Origin: Legionella rowbothamii
GTDB lineage: Bacteria; Pseudomonadota; Gammaproteobacteria; Legionellales; Legionellaceae
DNA: 64,000 nt
NCBI RefSeq assembly: GCF_900639985.1
Contig: NZ_CAAAIM010000011.1
Span: forward strand, 58,873 to 122,872
Direction of reading: 5' to 3'
How positions within the stretch are numbered: the stretch's first letter is position 1; the number at the start of each line of letters is the position of its first letter. Shown here piece by piece: positions 45,400-57,481 of this stretch. The notes under the pieces were generated by a model. It was given only the letters and a program-made list of their open reading frames with translations. It was not told where the DNA came from and did no database searches. Position numbers and translations under genes: made by a program.

Positions 45400-47142
45400 T
45401 TAAGCGCCACTACTAATTAAAGTTAATTTTAACTGACGACCACAAACCCATGCTTTGGTTAAATCATTTACTACTTCTTTAGACATACCTTTCGGTAGGC
45501 GGACAGTAGAATGATCGTCATGGATTTTAAGACCAGTAATATGACGACTTTGTAAGCCAGCTTCATTCGCAATCGCGCCTACAATATTGCCTGGTTTTAC
45601 ACCATGGACTTTACCCACGTCAATACGGAATAAATCCTGCTCAGCACCACCCGCAGCAACACCAGCACTATCATCATTAAATTTCTTACGACCACCATCA
45701 CCAAAACCTTTTCGGTCATTAGAACGTCGCTCATCAGAACGTGAGAATGAACGCTCACGATCAAATCGAGATCCTCGCTCTCCACGTCCTTCTTTTTCAG
45801 GGCGAGCAGCTTTAGGCAACGATTGTTCTTTTTGCTGCCATGGCTGATCTTTATGAATTAACAAGGCCAAGGTAGCAGCAACATCCACAGCAGAAACTTC
45901 GTTTTCTTTAATGTACTCTTCAACAATCCTTTTGTATGAATGCAAATGCTCATGCTCTAAGCGCGCAGTGATATTTGCCATGAAACGCTGTTGTCGTGCA
46001 ACTTGAATCATGTGATCGTTCGGAACCGTTACTTTCGTAATGCGCTGACGTGTATGTCGTTCAACACTACTGATTAAACGTGATTCCTTTGGTGTAACAA
46101 ACAGAATAGCAACACCAGAACGACCCGCTCGACCAGTTCGCCCAATACGATGAACATAGGTCTCATTATCATGCGGCAAATCGTAGTTAATTACGTGAGT
46201 AACACGCTCAACATCTAATCCACGCGCAGCAACGTCCGTAGCTACTAAAATATCAATTGCTCCTTGACGGAACTGAGCAATAATACGCTCGCGTAAAGCT
46301 TGAGTAATATCGCCATGGATCGCCATAGCCCGCAAACCTTGCTGCTGCAATAATTCAGCCACCTCTTCAGTGCTACTCTTAGTACGCACGAAGATTATTA
46401 CGCCTTGATATTCTTCAACCGCTAAGACACGTGATAGTGCATCTGGTTTTTGATAACCGGCAGCAAATAAGAAGCGTTGTTCGATGCTTTTTACCGTTGC
46501 AGTTTCTGCGCGAATTTCAACTGACTCAGGGTTATGTAAATAAGTATTCGCAATTTGCCGAATACGATGGGGCATTGTTGCCGAAAACAATCCAATTTGT
46601 TTTTTCTCTGGGAGTTTCGCCATAATGGTTTCAATATCTTCAATGAAACCCATACGTAACATTTCATCGGCTTCATCGAGGATAAAAGTACGTAGATTGT
46701 TCAAAACCAAAGTACCTTTATCAATGTGATCTAAAATACGACCTGGCGTACCTACAACTACTTGTGCGCCCGCACGTAATTGTTTTAACTGACGGCCATA
46801 CTCTTGCCCACCACATAAGGTAGCAACAGTCACACCACGTTGTCTGGCACTTAATAATTCGAATTGTTCTGCTACCTGAATAGCTAATTCGCGAGTAGGC
46901 GCTAAAATTAACGCTTGGGTTCCTTGAATGCTGGGTGATAAGCTTTGTAAAATCGGCAATGCAAAAGCCGCGGTCTTACCAGTTCCGGTTTGCGCCAAGG
47001 CAATAATATCTTTTCCTTCCAACAAAAGTGGGATAGTTTGAATTTGAATGGGTGATGGTGTAGTAAACTTCATATCCTCCAGTGCCTTATTTATAGCATC
47101 TGAAAAATTAAAGGAGGCAAAGTTTGGTATATCTTGAATCAT
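45400..47142 (-). CDS. deaD: ATP-dependent DEAD-box RNA helicase DeaD/CsdA
   Basis: DeaD unwinds RNA in ribosome assembly and cold adaptation. With the start at ATG 47142 (AGGAAG upstream) it has 580 residues. Motifs include the Q motif (FASFNFSDAINKALEDMKF), Walker A AQTGTGKT, LDEADEML, FSATMP, and HRIGRTGRAG. A glycine-, arginine- and serine-rich linker near residues 430-490 leads to a DbpA-like RNA-binding domain (RIDVGKVHGVKPGNIVGAI). Layout agrees with DeaD rather than RhlE. It is divergent from the beta-propeller gene. Confidence 0.94.
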   Translation of the reverse strand: MIQDIPNFASFNFSDAINKALEDMKFTTPSPIQIQTIPLLLEGKDIIALAQTGTGKTAAFALPILQSLSPSIQGTQALILAPTRELAIQVAEQFELLSARQRGVTVATLCGGQEYGRQLKQLRAGAQVVVGTPGRILDHIDKGTLVLNNLRTFILDEADEMLRMGFIEDIETIMAKLPEKKQIGLFSATMPHRIRQIANTYLHNPESVEIRAETATVKSIEQRFLFAAGYQKPDALSRVLAVEEYQGVIIFVRTKSSTEEVAELLQQQGLRAMAIHGDITQALRERIIAQFRQGAIDILVATDVAARGLDVERVTHVINYDLPHDNETYVHRIGRTGRAGRSGVAILFVTPKESRLISSVERHTRQRITKVTVPNDHMIQVARQQRFMANITARLEHEHLHSYKRIVEEYIKENEVSAVDVAATLALLIHKDQPWQQKEQSLPKAARPEKEGRGERGSRFDRERSFSRSDERRSNDRKGFGDGGRKKFNDDSAGVAAGGAEQDLFRIDVGKVHGVKPGNIVGAIANEAGLQSRHITGLKIHDDHSTVRLPKGMSKEVVNDLTKAWVCGRQLKLTLISSGA

Positions 47143-47383
47143 AAACTTCCTAATCGTGTAATGCATGGCCTAAAAAGGCCAAGCTATATAAAATTTGCTC
47201 AGTATAATAACAAAATAAACAGTGTCATGCACTATATTTGTTACATTTAATTCAAATTCAACTATTAAAAATTTGAAATTATTATTAATATTCATCGGGC
47301 TTATGAATTATATTTTGTCTTTACTTTATTCCTTTGTTACATTCACCAGGAAGCAAAGTAACATTAAACTAGGGATTTTTATT

Positions 47384-48889
47384 ATGATAAACAAAGGGTT
47401 ATTTGGGTTGCTCCTCCTATTTACACAATACGTTTCTGCCGAAGTGCCTACTTTAGCTAAGGCGTTAGACAACAAAAGCTCCGACTCCATTGCTGAATTA
47501 TCGGTAGCTGTTAACGATCGAAGCGCAATCGTCTGCTCTAATTTCGTTCAAAACTGCACTATCAATATTGGCACGACGAGTTGCGTCACCCCCCCTGGTT
47601 TCATTACTGTGACTAATAATTCCATCGTGAACGCACGAAATATAGCAGCCTCATCCTCCGATGCAAATTATTTAAGTTCCGTGATGCAAAATAACCACTG
47701 TCCGTCCATCTTAAAGCCTCAAGCCAGTTGCACTATATCATTCACCTCCAATACCCCAAGTGCATATTATGTGCCTAATGTAGTGGTTAAAGGAAGTAAT
47801 ACAAATGCGACCTTTTTTAACATTAATGCAATTCAATGTTCAACACCACAAACAGGAGCGTTAGTGCCTATTCCTGGAAGCCCATTTGCAACCGGGAATC
47901 CAAATAATCTTGCCGCAACACCAAACAGTAAATTCCTTTATGTTGCAAACTATGGTAGTGGTGTAACAGGTTATTTAATTACCCCCACCACAGGTGTCTT
48001 AGTCCCGCTAGCAGGAAGCCCTTACAATCCAGGTAATGATTATTCTGGCATAGCTGTAAGCCCTAATGGCCAGTATGTTTACACTACCGACTCTACAAAT
48101 AACCTTGTTGCACAATTCGCTATTAATCAAACTACTGGCGTACTAACATTTGTAAATAGCTACCCTTCGGGATCATCAAGTCCGGTGTTTATTGGACTCA
48201 CCCCAAATGGACAATTTGCCTATGTGGCCAACCTAAACGGACACACTGTTTCAGCTTATACTGTCAACCCCACTACTGGAGCATTAACAGCAATTGCAGG
48301 AAGTCCTTTCTCTATCCCCCCAAGCAGCTCTCAACCCGTAGGCCTCACCTCGTCACCTAATGGCCAGTTTCTCTATGTAATTGATTATTTTAGTGCGTTC
48401 ACCGGTGGCCACGTTCATGCCTTTAGTATTAATCAAAGTACCGGAGCATTAACTGCTCTCTCTGGTAGCCCATATCAAACGGGAACCTACCCTACGTCAA
48501 TTATTACAAACTCTACAGGCTCTTTTATTTATGTGGCAGCAGGTAATGGACCAGGCTTGAAAGCCTCTGAGTTTAATACCTCTATTTGGATTTATTCAGC
48601 AAATTCTACAACGGGTGCTTTAACTGATGTAACCCCCATCATGCCAGATACAGCAGCCTCAGGCATTGCTTTAACGCCTGATGATAAATTTACTTATGAT
48701 ACGCGCTATCAAGATGACTTAATCATTGCCAGTAGTGTTGATCCAACTTCGGGCTTATTATCAATTCTACCCGATAGCCCCTATGCTACCGGCAGTGGAC
48801 CTTCGGCAATAATCGTGACCCCTAATGGTTTATTTGTCTATGTGGTTAACGCAAGTAGTAATACAATCAGCGGGTATGTTATCCATTAA
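47384..48889 (+). CDS. Exported beta-propeller protein, lactonase-like
   Basis: From ATG 47384 (AGGG upstream) the product is 501 residues with a signal peptide (MINKGLFGLLLLFTQYVSAE). A cysteine-containing N-terminal domain (CSNFVQNC ... CPSILKPQASC) precedes repeated blade motifs of the form TPNGQFAYVANLNG and TTGALTAIAGSPF, as in the YncE or 6-phosphogluconolactonase-like 7-bladed propellers. There is no clear catalytic site. The export signal and secreted-type sequence suggest a periplasmic or type II-secreted protein that binds or hydrolyses a ligand. The longer frame from 47222 is not supported. Specific role unknown. Confidence 0.85.
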   Translation: MINKGLFGLLLLFTQYVSAEVPTLAKALDNKSSDSIAELSVAVNDRSAIVCSNFVQNCTINIGTTSCVTPPGFITVTNNSIVNARNIAASSSDANYLSSVMQNNHCPSILKPQASCTISFTSNTPSAYYVPNVVVKGSNTNATFFNINAIQCSTPQTGALVPIPGSPFATGNPNNLAATPNSKFLYVANYGSGVTGYLITPTTGVLVPLAGSPYNPGNDYSGIAVSPNGQYVYTTDSTNNLVAQFAINQTTGVLTFVNSYPSGSSSPVFIGLTPNGQFAYVANLNGHTVSAYTVNPTTGALTAIAGSPFSIPPSSSQPVGLTSSPNGQFLYVIDYFSAFTGGHVHAFSINQSTGALTALSGSPYQTGTYPTSIITNSTGSFIYVAAGNGPGLKASEFNTSIWIYSANSTTGALTDVTPIMPDTAASGIALTPDDKFTYDTRYQDDLIIASSVDPTSGLLSILPDSPYATGSGPSAIIVTPNGLFVYVVNASSNTISGYVIH

Positions 48890-48953
48890 CTCCCAATCAC
48901 CTGTATTATGACTTCGTTGAATACGAGAGGTTTAACTTTTGCAAATTAGTAAT

Positions 48954-48987
48954 GGTGTAACCTGGTTGCTAGGAACCAGGTTACACC
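48954..48987. terminator. Terminator between propeller gene and fadH
   Basis: Perfect 14-base arms GGTGTAACCTGGTT (48954-48967) and AACCAGGTTACACC (48974-48987) with a 6-base loop between convergent genes. It uses the same CTGGTT/AACCAG element as 42726. Confidence 0.65.
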
Positions 48988-48993
48988 TAACCG

Positions 48994-51045
<2,052 letters not shown>

Positions 51046-51207
51046 TCAAAAGTATAAACCGGGTTAGGCTCTTTTTCACCGAAAATCTTTTCCGTTCGAA
51101 ATCCCATACCCCCCAAAAGACCCACAAAAAAACATACAGATCAATTTCTATACATTTGCATTTTTATAAACTATACTCTTAAAGAGGGCTTATTTGGGGA
51201 TAGATTT

Positions 51208-52074
51208 ATGAAGGATCCTTTTGCGGCACTAAAAGACGCCTTACAACCAGTTTTTCATAGAGCACCTATGAGAAATGAGCGTTTCATTTACTCTGAGATT
51301 CAGCAACTAAAACAATCTTTGGATAATTACCATCCCGTTCCACAAAGAAAGTTTATTGAGTTGTTGAAATTTCTAAAGGCAGTGATTCCTCATCTGGAAA
51401 ACTGGCATCTGGAATTTGGTGTTATCAAAACACAAATTGATTGCTTAACGAAAACCCTTAATTTACCGCCTATGAAGTGGGATAATTACCTGTCTCATTC
51501 TAGCGCCTCTCTCAAATTTCAATTCAGTGCATTAAATCACAGACCCCAAGAAGCAGACTTATTAACCTGGTTAACCCATAAATCAGGAACCACCATTAAA
51601 CACGAGAGCCCTAACTCGATTATTACCATGCTGTTGGAATATAGAGAGCATTTTGGATTCAGCCAAAAATTAAGCGCTCAGCTGAAGAAAGAACCACATT
51701 TTTTAACCAACCTGATTATGGAATCAGAGAATAACTTTGTACAAATTGTACGAACACGCTTAGTACTCTATTTAACTGATAGACAACTAGCAGAAGCAAT
51801 CATTAAACACATTCCTCACTTTGTGCAAAATAATCCAGATCCGATTACTAAAGCAGCACAGCTGGTGGAAAAACTTAATGAGATATTGTCGAATGGCCGT
51901 TCGATATCAACCTTACTACGTAATGCCGAAGCAAAATTTATTTTGGACAGTTCAGAACTAATCCAAAGATATCAAACAGTTGAATTGGCAAAAAATGGAT
52001 CGAAAAACGTTCACCGGGTGTCGGATAACTCTCCCTCTTTATCGGAAGAAGGAGAGTTTAAGCTAACATTTTAG
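51208..52074 (+). CDS. Unknown protein next to mdh, positional MavF candidate
   Basis: A 288-residue, largely helical protein without signal peptide or membrane segment. No family recognised. The C-terminal end SLSEEGEFKLTF is an acidic patch followed by hydrophobic residues, like the E-block-type Dot/Icm signal. A TATACT lies at 51172-51177 and the start follows GGGGATAGA. In L. pneumophila the effector MavF (lpg2351) is next to mdh (lpg2352) as I recall, and this gene is convergent with mdh. The link is positional only. Confidence 0.65.
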   Translation: MKDPFAALKDALQPVFHRAPMRNERFIYSEIQQLKQSLDNYHPVPQRKFIELLKFLKAVIPHLENWHLEFGVIKTQIDCLTKTLNLPPMKWDNYLSHSSASLKFQFSALNHRPQEADLLTWLTHKSGTTIKHESPNSIITMLLEYREHFGFSQKLSAQLKKEPHFLTNLIMESENNFVQIVRTRLVLYLTDRQLAEAIIKHIPHFVQNNPDPITKAAQLVEKLNEILSNGRSISTLLRNAEAKFILDSSELIQRYQTVELAKNGSKNVHRVSDNSPSLSEEGEFKLTF

Positions 52075-52081
52075 CACTGTA

Positions 52082-53074
52082 TTAATCTAATAACCCTAAA
52101 GATTTAACAGTATCACGTTCCTGTCTCAGTTCATCTAAAGTTTTATTAAACATTTCACGACCATAATCATTCATCGTTAAACCTTCAACAACTTTGAGTT
52201 CACCGTTTTCACGACGGCAGGGAACAGAGAAAATCAAGCCTTTATCAACACCATACTCACCTTCTGAATGACGACACATAGAGAAAGATTCACCAGCTGG
52301 AGTATCAAAAACAAGATGATTCACCCCAGTAATTATCGCATTTGCAGCAGATGCAGCTGAAGAAAGACCACGTGCTTTAATGATTGCTGCCCCACGTTGT
52401 TGGACTGTAGAAACAAAAGTATCTTTCAGCCAAGCATCATCATTAATTACGTCTGCAGCAGACTTACCATTAATCTTCGCGTTATAAAAGTCTGGGTATT
52501 GTGTTGCAGAATGGTTGCCCCAAACTGTCATTTGACTTACCGCAGTAATATCAACACCTGCTTTTTGTGCTAATTGCGTACGCGCTCTTAATTCATCTAA
52601 CGTAGTCATCGCATAGAAACGATCATTAGGAACATCACGTGCATGATGCATGGCAATTAAACAGTTAGTATTGCATGGGTTACCCACTACAAACACGCGC
52701 ACATCATCACTAGCATTATCGTTAATTGCGTGACCTTGCTTGGTAAAAATTCCACCGTTAATTTGTAACAGATCAGAACGCTCCATACCTTGCTTACGTG
52801 GAACTGAACCTACTAATAAAGCCCAATTAACCCCATCCATTGCCTTATTCAAATCAGAGGTACAAACAATGCGCTTCAATAGTGGGAATGCGCAATCATC
52901 CAACTCCATGGCTACCCCATTTAATGCCTGAAGTGCTGGCTCAAGCTCTAGTAGGTTTAATTCTACTTCAGTATCTGCACCAAACATTTGTCCAGAAGCG
53001 ATACGGAATAATAATGCGTATCCAATTTGTCCTGCTGCGCCTGTAACAGCTACTCTAACTCGTCTCTTTGCCAT
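52082..53074 (-). CDS. mdh: Malate dehydrogenase
   Basis: Mdh oxidises malate to oxaloacetate with NAD in the TCA cycle. The 330-residue protein belongs to the type with [17 protein letters not shown] as dinucleotide-binding loop and the catalytic histidine in [13 protein letters not shown]. The arginines RKQGMERSD and [11 protein letters not shown] are substrate-binding in the family. The stop is 7 bases from the end of the convergent MavF-position gene. It is divergent from hemW. Confidence 0.95.
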   Translation of the reverse strand: MAKRRVRVAVTGAAGQIGYALLFRIASGQMFGADTEVELNLLELEPALQALNGVAMELDDCAFPLLKRIVCTSDLNKAMDGVNWALLVGSVPRKQGMERSDLLQINGGIFTKQGHAINDNASDDVRVFVVGNPCNTNCLIAMHHARDVPNDRFYAMTTLDELRARTQLAQKAGVDITAVSQMTVWGNHSATQYPDFYNAKINGKSAADVINDDAWLKDTFVSTVQQRGAAIIKARGLSSAASAANAIITGVNHLVFDTPAGESFSMCRHSEGEYGVDKGLIFSVPCRRENGELKVVEGLTMNDYGREMFNKTLDELRQERDTVKSLGLLD

Positions 53075-53162
53075 GTTATCCCCTTTTTTTCTTATTCATT
53101 TTTGTGACAAAACGCATGTCATGATACTATTGCATTTCCAAACAAGCCAGTCTAAAAGTGTA

Positions 53163-54299
53163 ATGATTCCTTTATCGTTGTATATTCATATTCCTTGGTG
53201 TATTCGTAAATGCCCTTATTGTGATTTTAATTCTCATAAAAGTCCGGAAATTTTGCCAGAGCAAAATTACATTCAGGCGCTTATTTCCGACCTAAAAACT
53301 GATTTACTTGAATTCCAGTCTCGTGAAATCAGCTCAATTTTTATCGGCGGAGGCACACCCAGCCTATTATCGGCAGAAGCCTATCACACTTTATTTGCCG
53401 AATTAAAAAAAATATTGCCCTTTGCCCCAAATATTGAAATCACGATGGAAGCAAACCCTGGGACTGTAGAGCAGCAACGCTTTACTGATTATCGACACAG
53501 CGGAATTAACCGTCTATCTCTAGGCATTCAAAGTTTTAATCCGAGGCACCTAAAAGTTCTGGGACGAATTCATGATGAGCAACAAGCACATCGAGCTATT
53601 GCCGCCGCACGCAATGCCGGTTTTGATAATCTAAATCTGGATATTATGCACGGCTTGCCACAACAAAGCATTGCTCAAGGTATGGATGATTTACGTACAG
53701 CCTTGTCCTATGAGCCCGAACATTTTTCCTGGTATCAATTAACCATAGAACCAAATACTGTTTTTTACAAAGAAAATCCACCACTCCCCTCCGAAGATGA
53801 TGCCTGCATCTTAGAGGAGCAAGGGTTAACCTTGTTAAAAGAATCTGGATTTACCCGTTATGAGATTTCTGCTTTTTCTAAAGCGAATAAACAATCGCGC
53901 CATAATTTGAATTATTGGTTATTCGGCGATTATCTAGGTATTGGTGCAGGAGCTCATGGAAAAATAACCACTGATGATGGTGTTTTACGAACACGGAAAC
54001 ATCGCCAACCTAAAGATTACCTAAACGTGGAAAAACCTTTTCTTGCCAATATGGAACAAGTAGAAGGTTCTGAGTTGATTTTTGAATTCATGCTTAACAC
54101 AACACGTTTAGAACAAGCCATTCCCTTAGAACTATTCACCGAGCGCACTGGGTTAGATCAAGCTGAGTTATTGAGACCCTTACACGTGGCAGCTCAGAAA
54201 AAACTAATTTATCTGACCGAAACTCATTGGCAAGTTACTGAGTTTGGCAGAAGATACACCAATAACTTGCAAGCACTTTTTTTACCAGAAGCACAGTAA
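53163..54299 (+). CDS. hemW: Heme chaperone HemW (radical SAM)
   Basis: HemW is a radical SAM protein that binds heme and is thought to insert it into respiratory proteins. It was earlier annotated as oxygen-independent coproporphyrinogen oxidase. The ATG at 53163 gives 378 residues, as in E. coli. The cluster motif is C13-x3-C17-x2-C20 (CIRKCPYC). FIGGGTPSLL and LSLGIQSFNP are typical. The longer frame from 53073 overlaps mdh and is not favoured. There is no strong ribosome binding site. Confidence 0.93.
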   Translation: MIPLSLYIHIPWCIRKCPYCDFNSHKSPEILPEQNYIQALISDLKTDLLEFQSREISSIFIGGGTPSLLSAEAYHTLFAELKKILPFAPNIEITMEANPGTVEQQRFTDYRHSGINRLSLGIQSFNPRHLKVLGRIHDEQQAHRAIAAARNAGFDNLNLDIMHGLPQQSIAQGMDDLRTALSYEPEHFSWYQLTIEPNTVFYKENPPLPSEDDACILEEQGLTLLKESGFTRYEISAFSKANKQSRHNLNYWLFGDYLGIGAGAHGKITTDDGVLRTRKHRQPKDYLNVEKPFLANMEQVEGSELIFEFMLNTTRLEQAIPLELFTERTGLDQAELLRPLHVAAQKKLIYLTETHWQVTEFGRRYTNNLQALFLPEAQ

Positions 54300-54488
54300 T
54301 ACGCGAATTTTAGTTAAGGATCGCCTAGAATATAAGGAAATCAATTCTATTGCGATTTAAGACTCCGAAAGTGCAAGCAAGCAGGACGATTAGGGGATTT
54401 TTTAGCGAAAAAGGCATTGATTTATTAGATGTTTTAGGTAATTCTTATCCAAAAACTGATATTACTAGTCTAAATAAAGGAGTAATCC

Positions 54489-55385
54489 GTGATTTTAGCT
54501 GCTTTTTTGATCATACTTGCCTATTTAATGGGGTCGATTTGTTCTGCGGTTATAGTATGTAAAACATTTACATTGCCTGATCCACGTTCAGAGGGCTCTC
54601 AAAACCCAGGTGCAACGAATGTGTTGCGACTGGCGGGCAAAAAATACGCCACCATCGTTCTAGTCACGGATTTACTCAAAGGTACCCTTCCTGTTCTTAT
54701 TGCCAAAATGTTTGGTGCTGATGCAACCCTAGTGAGCTATGTTGCCTTAGCCGCAGTAATTGGCCATATGTACCCGGTTTTCTTCGGGTTTAAAGGGGGA
54801 AAAGGCGTTGCTACTGCTATTGGTGCTCTTTTAGGCTTTCAATTTATTGTAGGGATCATGGTGACGGCAACCTGGTTATTGGTTGTTCGATTCTCTCGCT
54901 ACTCATCTCTAGCTTCTATTGTTTCGATCAGCTTAGCACCGTTCTATTCCATACTAATTATCGGCCGTATCGAAATATTCCCACCTATCTTTTTTATGGC
55001 CGTATTAATTTTAATCAAACATAAAGACAATATTCTTCGTTTGATCGATGGCACCGAATCCAAGGTTAAATTCAAACAAAAGAGTGTCCTTGAAGAAGTA
55101 ATGGATGATACTCCGCTTCCAGCCAATTCAGCCGATATCACCGCAGATGAACACCCAGCAACCGCTGAAGTTATTGAATTATCTTCCGCACGTAAAAAAA
55201 CAGCCGTAAAAAAAGCAGCTGCCACCCCCAAACCAGTAGCTAAAGAAAGACCCATAAAAAAAGCTACCGTAAAAAAAACAGCCGCTAAAAAAGATGAAGC
55301 TGAAAAGAAACCTAAGTCTACGCAAAAGCCTGCAGCACCCAAGACGAAAAAGCCTAAAAAGGAAGAACCTAAAGACAAGGGATAA
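54489..55385 (+). CDS. plsY: Glycerol-3-phosphate acyltransferase PlsY with Lys/Ala-rich tail
   Basis: PlsY acylates glycerol-3-phosphate with acyl-phosphate at the inner membrane. The first ~190 residues carry the family motifs GSQNPGATNVLR, GHMYPVFFGFKGGKGVAT and about five transmembrane helices. The protein starts with GTG 54489 behind AAAGGAG at 6 nt. It is 298 residues long, about 90 more than typical PlsY. Residues 194-298 are a cytoplasmic-side tail, rich in K, A, P and T from about residue 235 (for example KKAAATPKPVAKERPIKKAT), similar to histone H1 tails. Such tails can bind DNA, RNA or acidic lipids, which is inferred. Gene is next to tsaD, a common order. Confidence 0.93.
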   Translation: MILAAFLIILAYLMGSICSAVIVCKTFTLPDPRSEGSQNPGATNVLRLAGKKYATIVLVTDLLKGTLPVLIAKMFGADATLVSYVALAAVIGHMYPVFFGFKGGKGVATAIGALLGFQFIVGIMVTATWLLVVRFSRYSSLASIVSISLAPFYSILIIGRIEIFPPIFFMAVLILIKHKDNILRLIDGTESKVKFKQKSVLEEVMDDTPLPANSADITADEHPATAEVIELSSARKKTAVKKAAATPKPVAKERPIKKATVKKTAAKKDEAEKKPKSTQKPAAPKTKKPKKEEPKDKG

Positions 55386-55451
55386 ATTACCCCTCATAAA
55401 AAGTACGCTGGTAGGCACTTACTTAAGTTGCCCTTAACAAATAATACTCAC

Positions 55452-55528
55452 GAATTACTGCGGTATCCATAAGTTGGGAATGAGGCACAAGATTAATCTG
55501 GCTACCGTGGCCAAGCCACGGTAAATTC
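55452..55528. repeat. Palindromic repeat after plsY
   Basis: GAATTACTGCGG (55452) and GGTAAATTC (55520) are inverted ends. An inner perfect stem TACCGTGGC/GCCACGGTA with a CAA loop lies at 55503-55523. The end sequences resemble the repeats at 7724 and 18013. It lies between convergent plsY and tsaD. Confidence 0.55.
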
Positions 55529-55565
55529 GGCTTTCTATAGTAAGGCTAGTGGGAATTGTAAATGT

Positions 55566-56567
55566 CTACGCCAAAGGCCAGCGCGCCTTAACCTCAACCC
55601 CAACGTGCGAATCCTGTTCCCCAGTCACCATACGTAGACAACCAGCATAGGCAACCATAGCCCCATTATCTGTACAATACTCAAGTGCAGGAAAATAAAT
55701 CTCCCCACCAATTCCATTCATCCATTGCTGCAAGGCCATGCGCAAAGCCTTATTGGCGCCTACGCCACCAGCAACCACTAAACGCTTGCATTCAGAATCT
55801 TGTATCGCACGTTTACATTTAATGATTAAAGTCTCCACCACCGCCAGCTGAAATGCTTTGGCAATTTCTGCTCGTGCTTGCTCATCTTTATTGCTTTGAT
55901 TCCAGGTATTCAGGGAAAAAGTTTTTAAACCGCTAAAACTGAAATCCAAACCTGGCCTATCCGTCATTGGACGTGGAAAACGATAGGGAGTCGATTCACA
56001 TTGATCTGCAAGGGCGGCTAATACAGGGCCACCTGGATAAGGAATTCCCATTAGCTTAGCAGTTTTATCAAAAGCCTCCCCCACCGCATCATCCAAGGTG
56101 TCGCCTAATAATCGATAATCGCCCAATGCTTTCACTTCAATTAATTGACAATGGCCACCCGACACTAAAAGCGCAATGAAAGGAAATTCCAAGGAAGGTG
56201 TTTCCATTTTAGCGGCAAGTAAATGCGCTTCCAAATGATGAATACCTAAAGCGGGAATATTTAATGCATAAGCCAAACTTTTGGCAAAACAAGCCCCCAC
56301 TAATAAAGCGCCAATTAACCCTGGGCCTGCAGTATAAGCAATACCATCAAGGTCATACTTCTTCAAATTAGCTCGTTGCAATACTTCATCAAGTAAAGGA
56401 ATAAGGTAATTCACATGATCTCGTGAAGCGAGCTCAGGTACGACGCCACCATGCACCCTATGTGTGTCAATTTGGGAATGTAAAGCATGCGCTAATAAGC
56501 CTGCACCCGAATCATAAATAGCAACCCCAGTTTCATCACAAGAAGACTCTATACCTAATACCAACAT
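55566..56567 (-). CDS. tsaD: tRNA N6-adenosine threonylcarbamoyltransferase TsaD
   Basis: TsaD transfers the threonylcarbamoyl group to A37 of tRNAs reading ANN codons. The 333-residue protein has the ASKHA-type fold, [15 protein letters not shown], the metal motif H-x3-H (HHLEAHLLA), VSGGHCQL and [14 protein letters not shown]. Length is normal. It is divergent from rpsU, a widely conserved arrangement. Confidence 0.96.
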   Translation of the reverse strand: MLVLGIESSCDETGVAIYDSGAGLLAHALHSQIDTHRVHGGVVPELASRDHVNYLIPLLDEVLQRANLKKYDLDGIAYTAGPGLIGALLVGACFAKSLAYALNIPALGIHHLEAHLLAAKMETPSLEFPFIALLVSGGHCQLIEVKALGDYRLLGDTLDDAVGEAFDKTAKLMGIPYPGGPVLAALADQCESTPYRFPRPMTDRPGLDFSFSGLKTFSLNTWNQSNKDEQARAEIAKAFQLAVVETLIIKCKRAIQDSECKRLVVAGGVGANKALRMALQQWMNGIGGEIYFPALEYCTDNGAMVAYAGCLRMVTGEQDSHVGVEVKARWPLA

Positions 56568-56631
56568 GGCAAACCTGACAATAATAAATCAACTAAAAAT
56601 TATAACATAAAATAAAAACAAAATAATTTCA

Positions 56632-56640
56632 TGCTATAAT
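56632..56640 (+). promoter_or_regulatory. Extended -10 promoter of rpsU operon
   Basis: TGCTATAAT is an extended -10 (TGnTATAAT). The region upstream is AT-rich without a good -35. The leader to the rpsU start at 56711 would be about 64 nt. Confidence 0.55.
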
Positions 56641-56710
56641 CTTGACGAGGGCTTCAAGTCGCACTAGAATTGCCCACCTACTCAGAATAAATTGTTAGAG
56701 GAAAAACTTA

Positions 56711-56938
56711 ATGCCTACAGTTCGCGTCAAAGAAGGCGAAAACCCAGAATACGCACTGCGCCGTTTCAAGCGCTCTTGTGAAAAAGCCGGAATTTTAACC
56801 GAGCTACGCCGTCGTGAATTTTATGAAAAGCCAACTGCTGAGCGCAAGCGTAAACAAGCTGCCGCAGTGAAACGTCACCTAAAGAAAATTTCTCGTGACA
56901 CTTCTTCACGACAAAATGTAAAACGTCGCCGTAAATAA
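56711..56938 (+). CDS. rpsU: 30S ribosomal protein S21
   Basis: A 75-residue, very basic protein beginning [19 protein letters not shown] and ending in an arginine/lysine tail (KRRRK). S21 helps the 30S subunit bind mRNA. GAGG precedes the start. It leads the macromolecular synthesis operon rpsU-yqeY-dnaG-rpoD. Confidence 0.96.
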   Translation: MPTVRVKEGENPEYALRRFKRSCEKAGILTELRRREFYEKPTAERKRKQAAAVKRHLKKISRDTSSRQNVKRRRK

Positions 56939-56960
56939 AGTTTTTCATTCTGTATTATTG

Positions 56961-56994
56961 ACCAAGGTCACATTTTGTGGCCTTTTGGTTTTTG
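56961..56994 (+). terminator. Terminator/attenuator between rpsU and yqeY
   Basis: A stem ACCAAGGTCAC...GTGGCC...TTTTGGT followed by TTTTT. In E. coli a terminator after rpsU lets only part of the transcripts reach dnaG. The same role is inferred here. Confidence 0.7.
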
Positions 56995-57029
56995 TACAAG
57001 CCTCATTTCCTTCACCTAAGGATTAGATC

Positions 57030-57473
57030 ATGACTATTAAAGAACGTCTCAACAATGATATTAAAGACGCAATGCGTGCAAAAGATAAAAATCTATTAAC
57101 CACATTACGTTTAATCACTGCAGCAGTAAAGCAGATTGAAGTTGATGAACGTATTGATGTCGATGAAGAACGCATGTTAGCGATTTTGGATAAAATGAGT
57201 AAACAACGTAAAGAGTCTATTTCTCAATACGAAAAAGCTAATCGTGACGATTTAGTAGCACAAGAACAATTTGAGCTTTCAGTTATTGCTAAGTACTTAC
57301 CTGAGCCATTATCTGCCGCAGAAATCGAAAAACTGGTCCACGATGCAATTGCATCTACTGGCGCTGAAAAAATGGCAGATATGGGCAAAGTTATGGCACA
57401 GTTAAAGCCAAATCTGCAAGGCCGTGCTGATATGTCGCAAGTAAGCACTCTAATTAAGGCCAAGTTAAGCTGA
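57030..57473 (+). CDS. yqeY: GatB/YqeY domain protein
   Basis: A 147-residue protein of the YqeY family, similar to the tail domain of GatB (LNNDIKDAMRAKDKNLLTTLR, YLPEPLSAAEIEKLV, GKVMAQLKPNLQGRADMSQV). The domain binds tRNA in GatB, but the stand-alone protein's role is unsettled. It is 8 bases upstream of dnaG and is a common insert in the rpsU-dnaG operon. Confidence 0.93.
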   Translation: MTIKERLNNDIKDAMRAKDKNLLTTLRLITAAVKQIEVDERIDVDEERMLAILDKMSKQRKESISQYEKANRDDLVAQEQFELSVIAKYLPEPLSAAEIEKLVHDAIASTGAEKMADMGKVMAQLKPNLQGRADMSQVSTLIKAKLS

Positions 57474-57481
57474 GGATATCT

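Noticed and set aside
54350..54562. 70-codon frame overlapping the plsY start
   Set aside because: Overlaps the conserved plsY N-terminus, which has its own ribosome binding site, and shows no family.
54944..55418. Antisense frames over plsY
   Set aside because: The Phe/Gly/Leu-rich translations arise from the complement of the lysine-rich tail.
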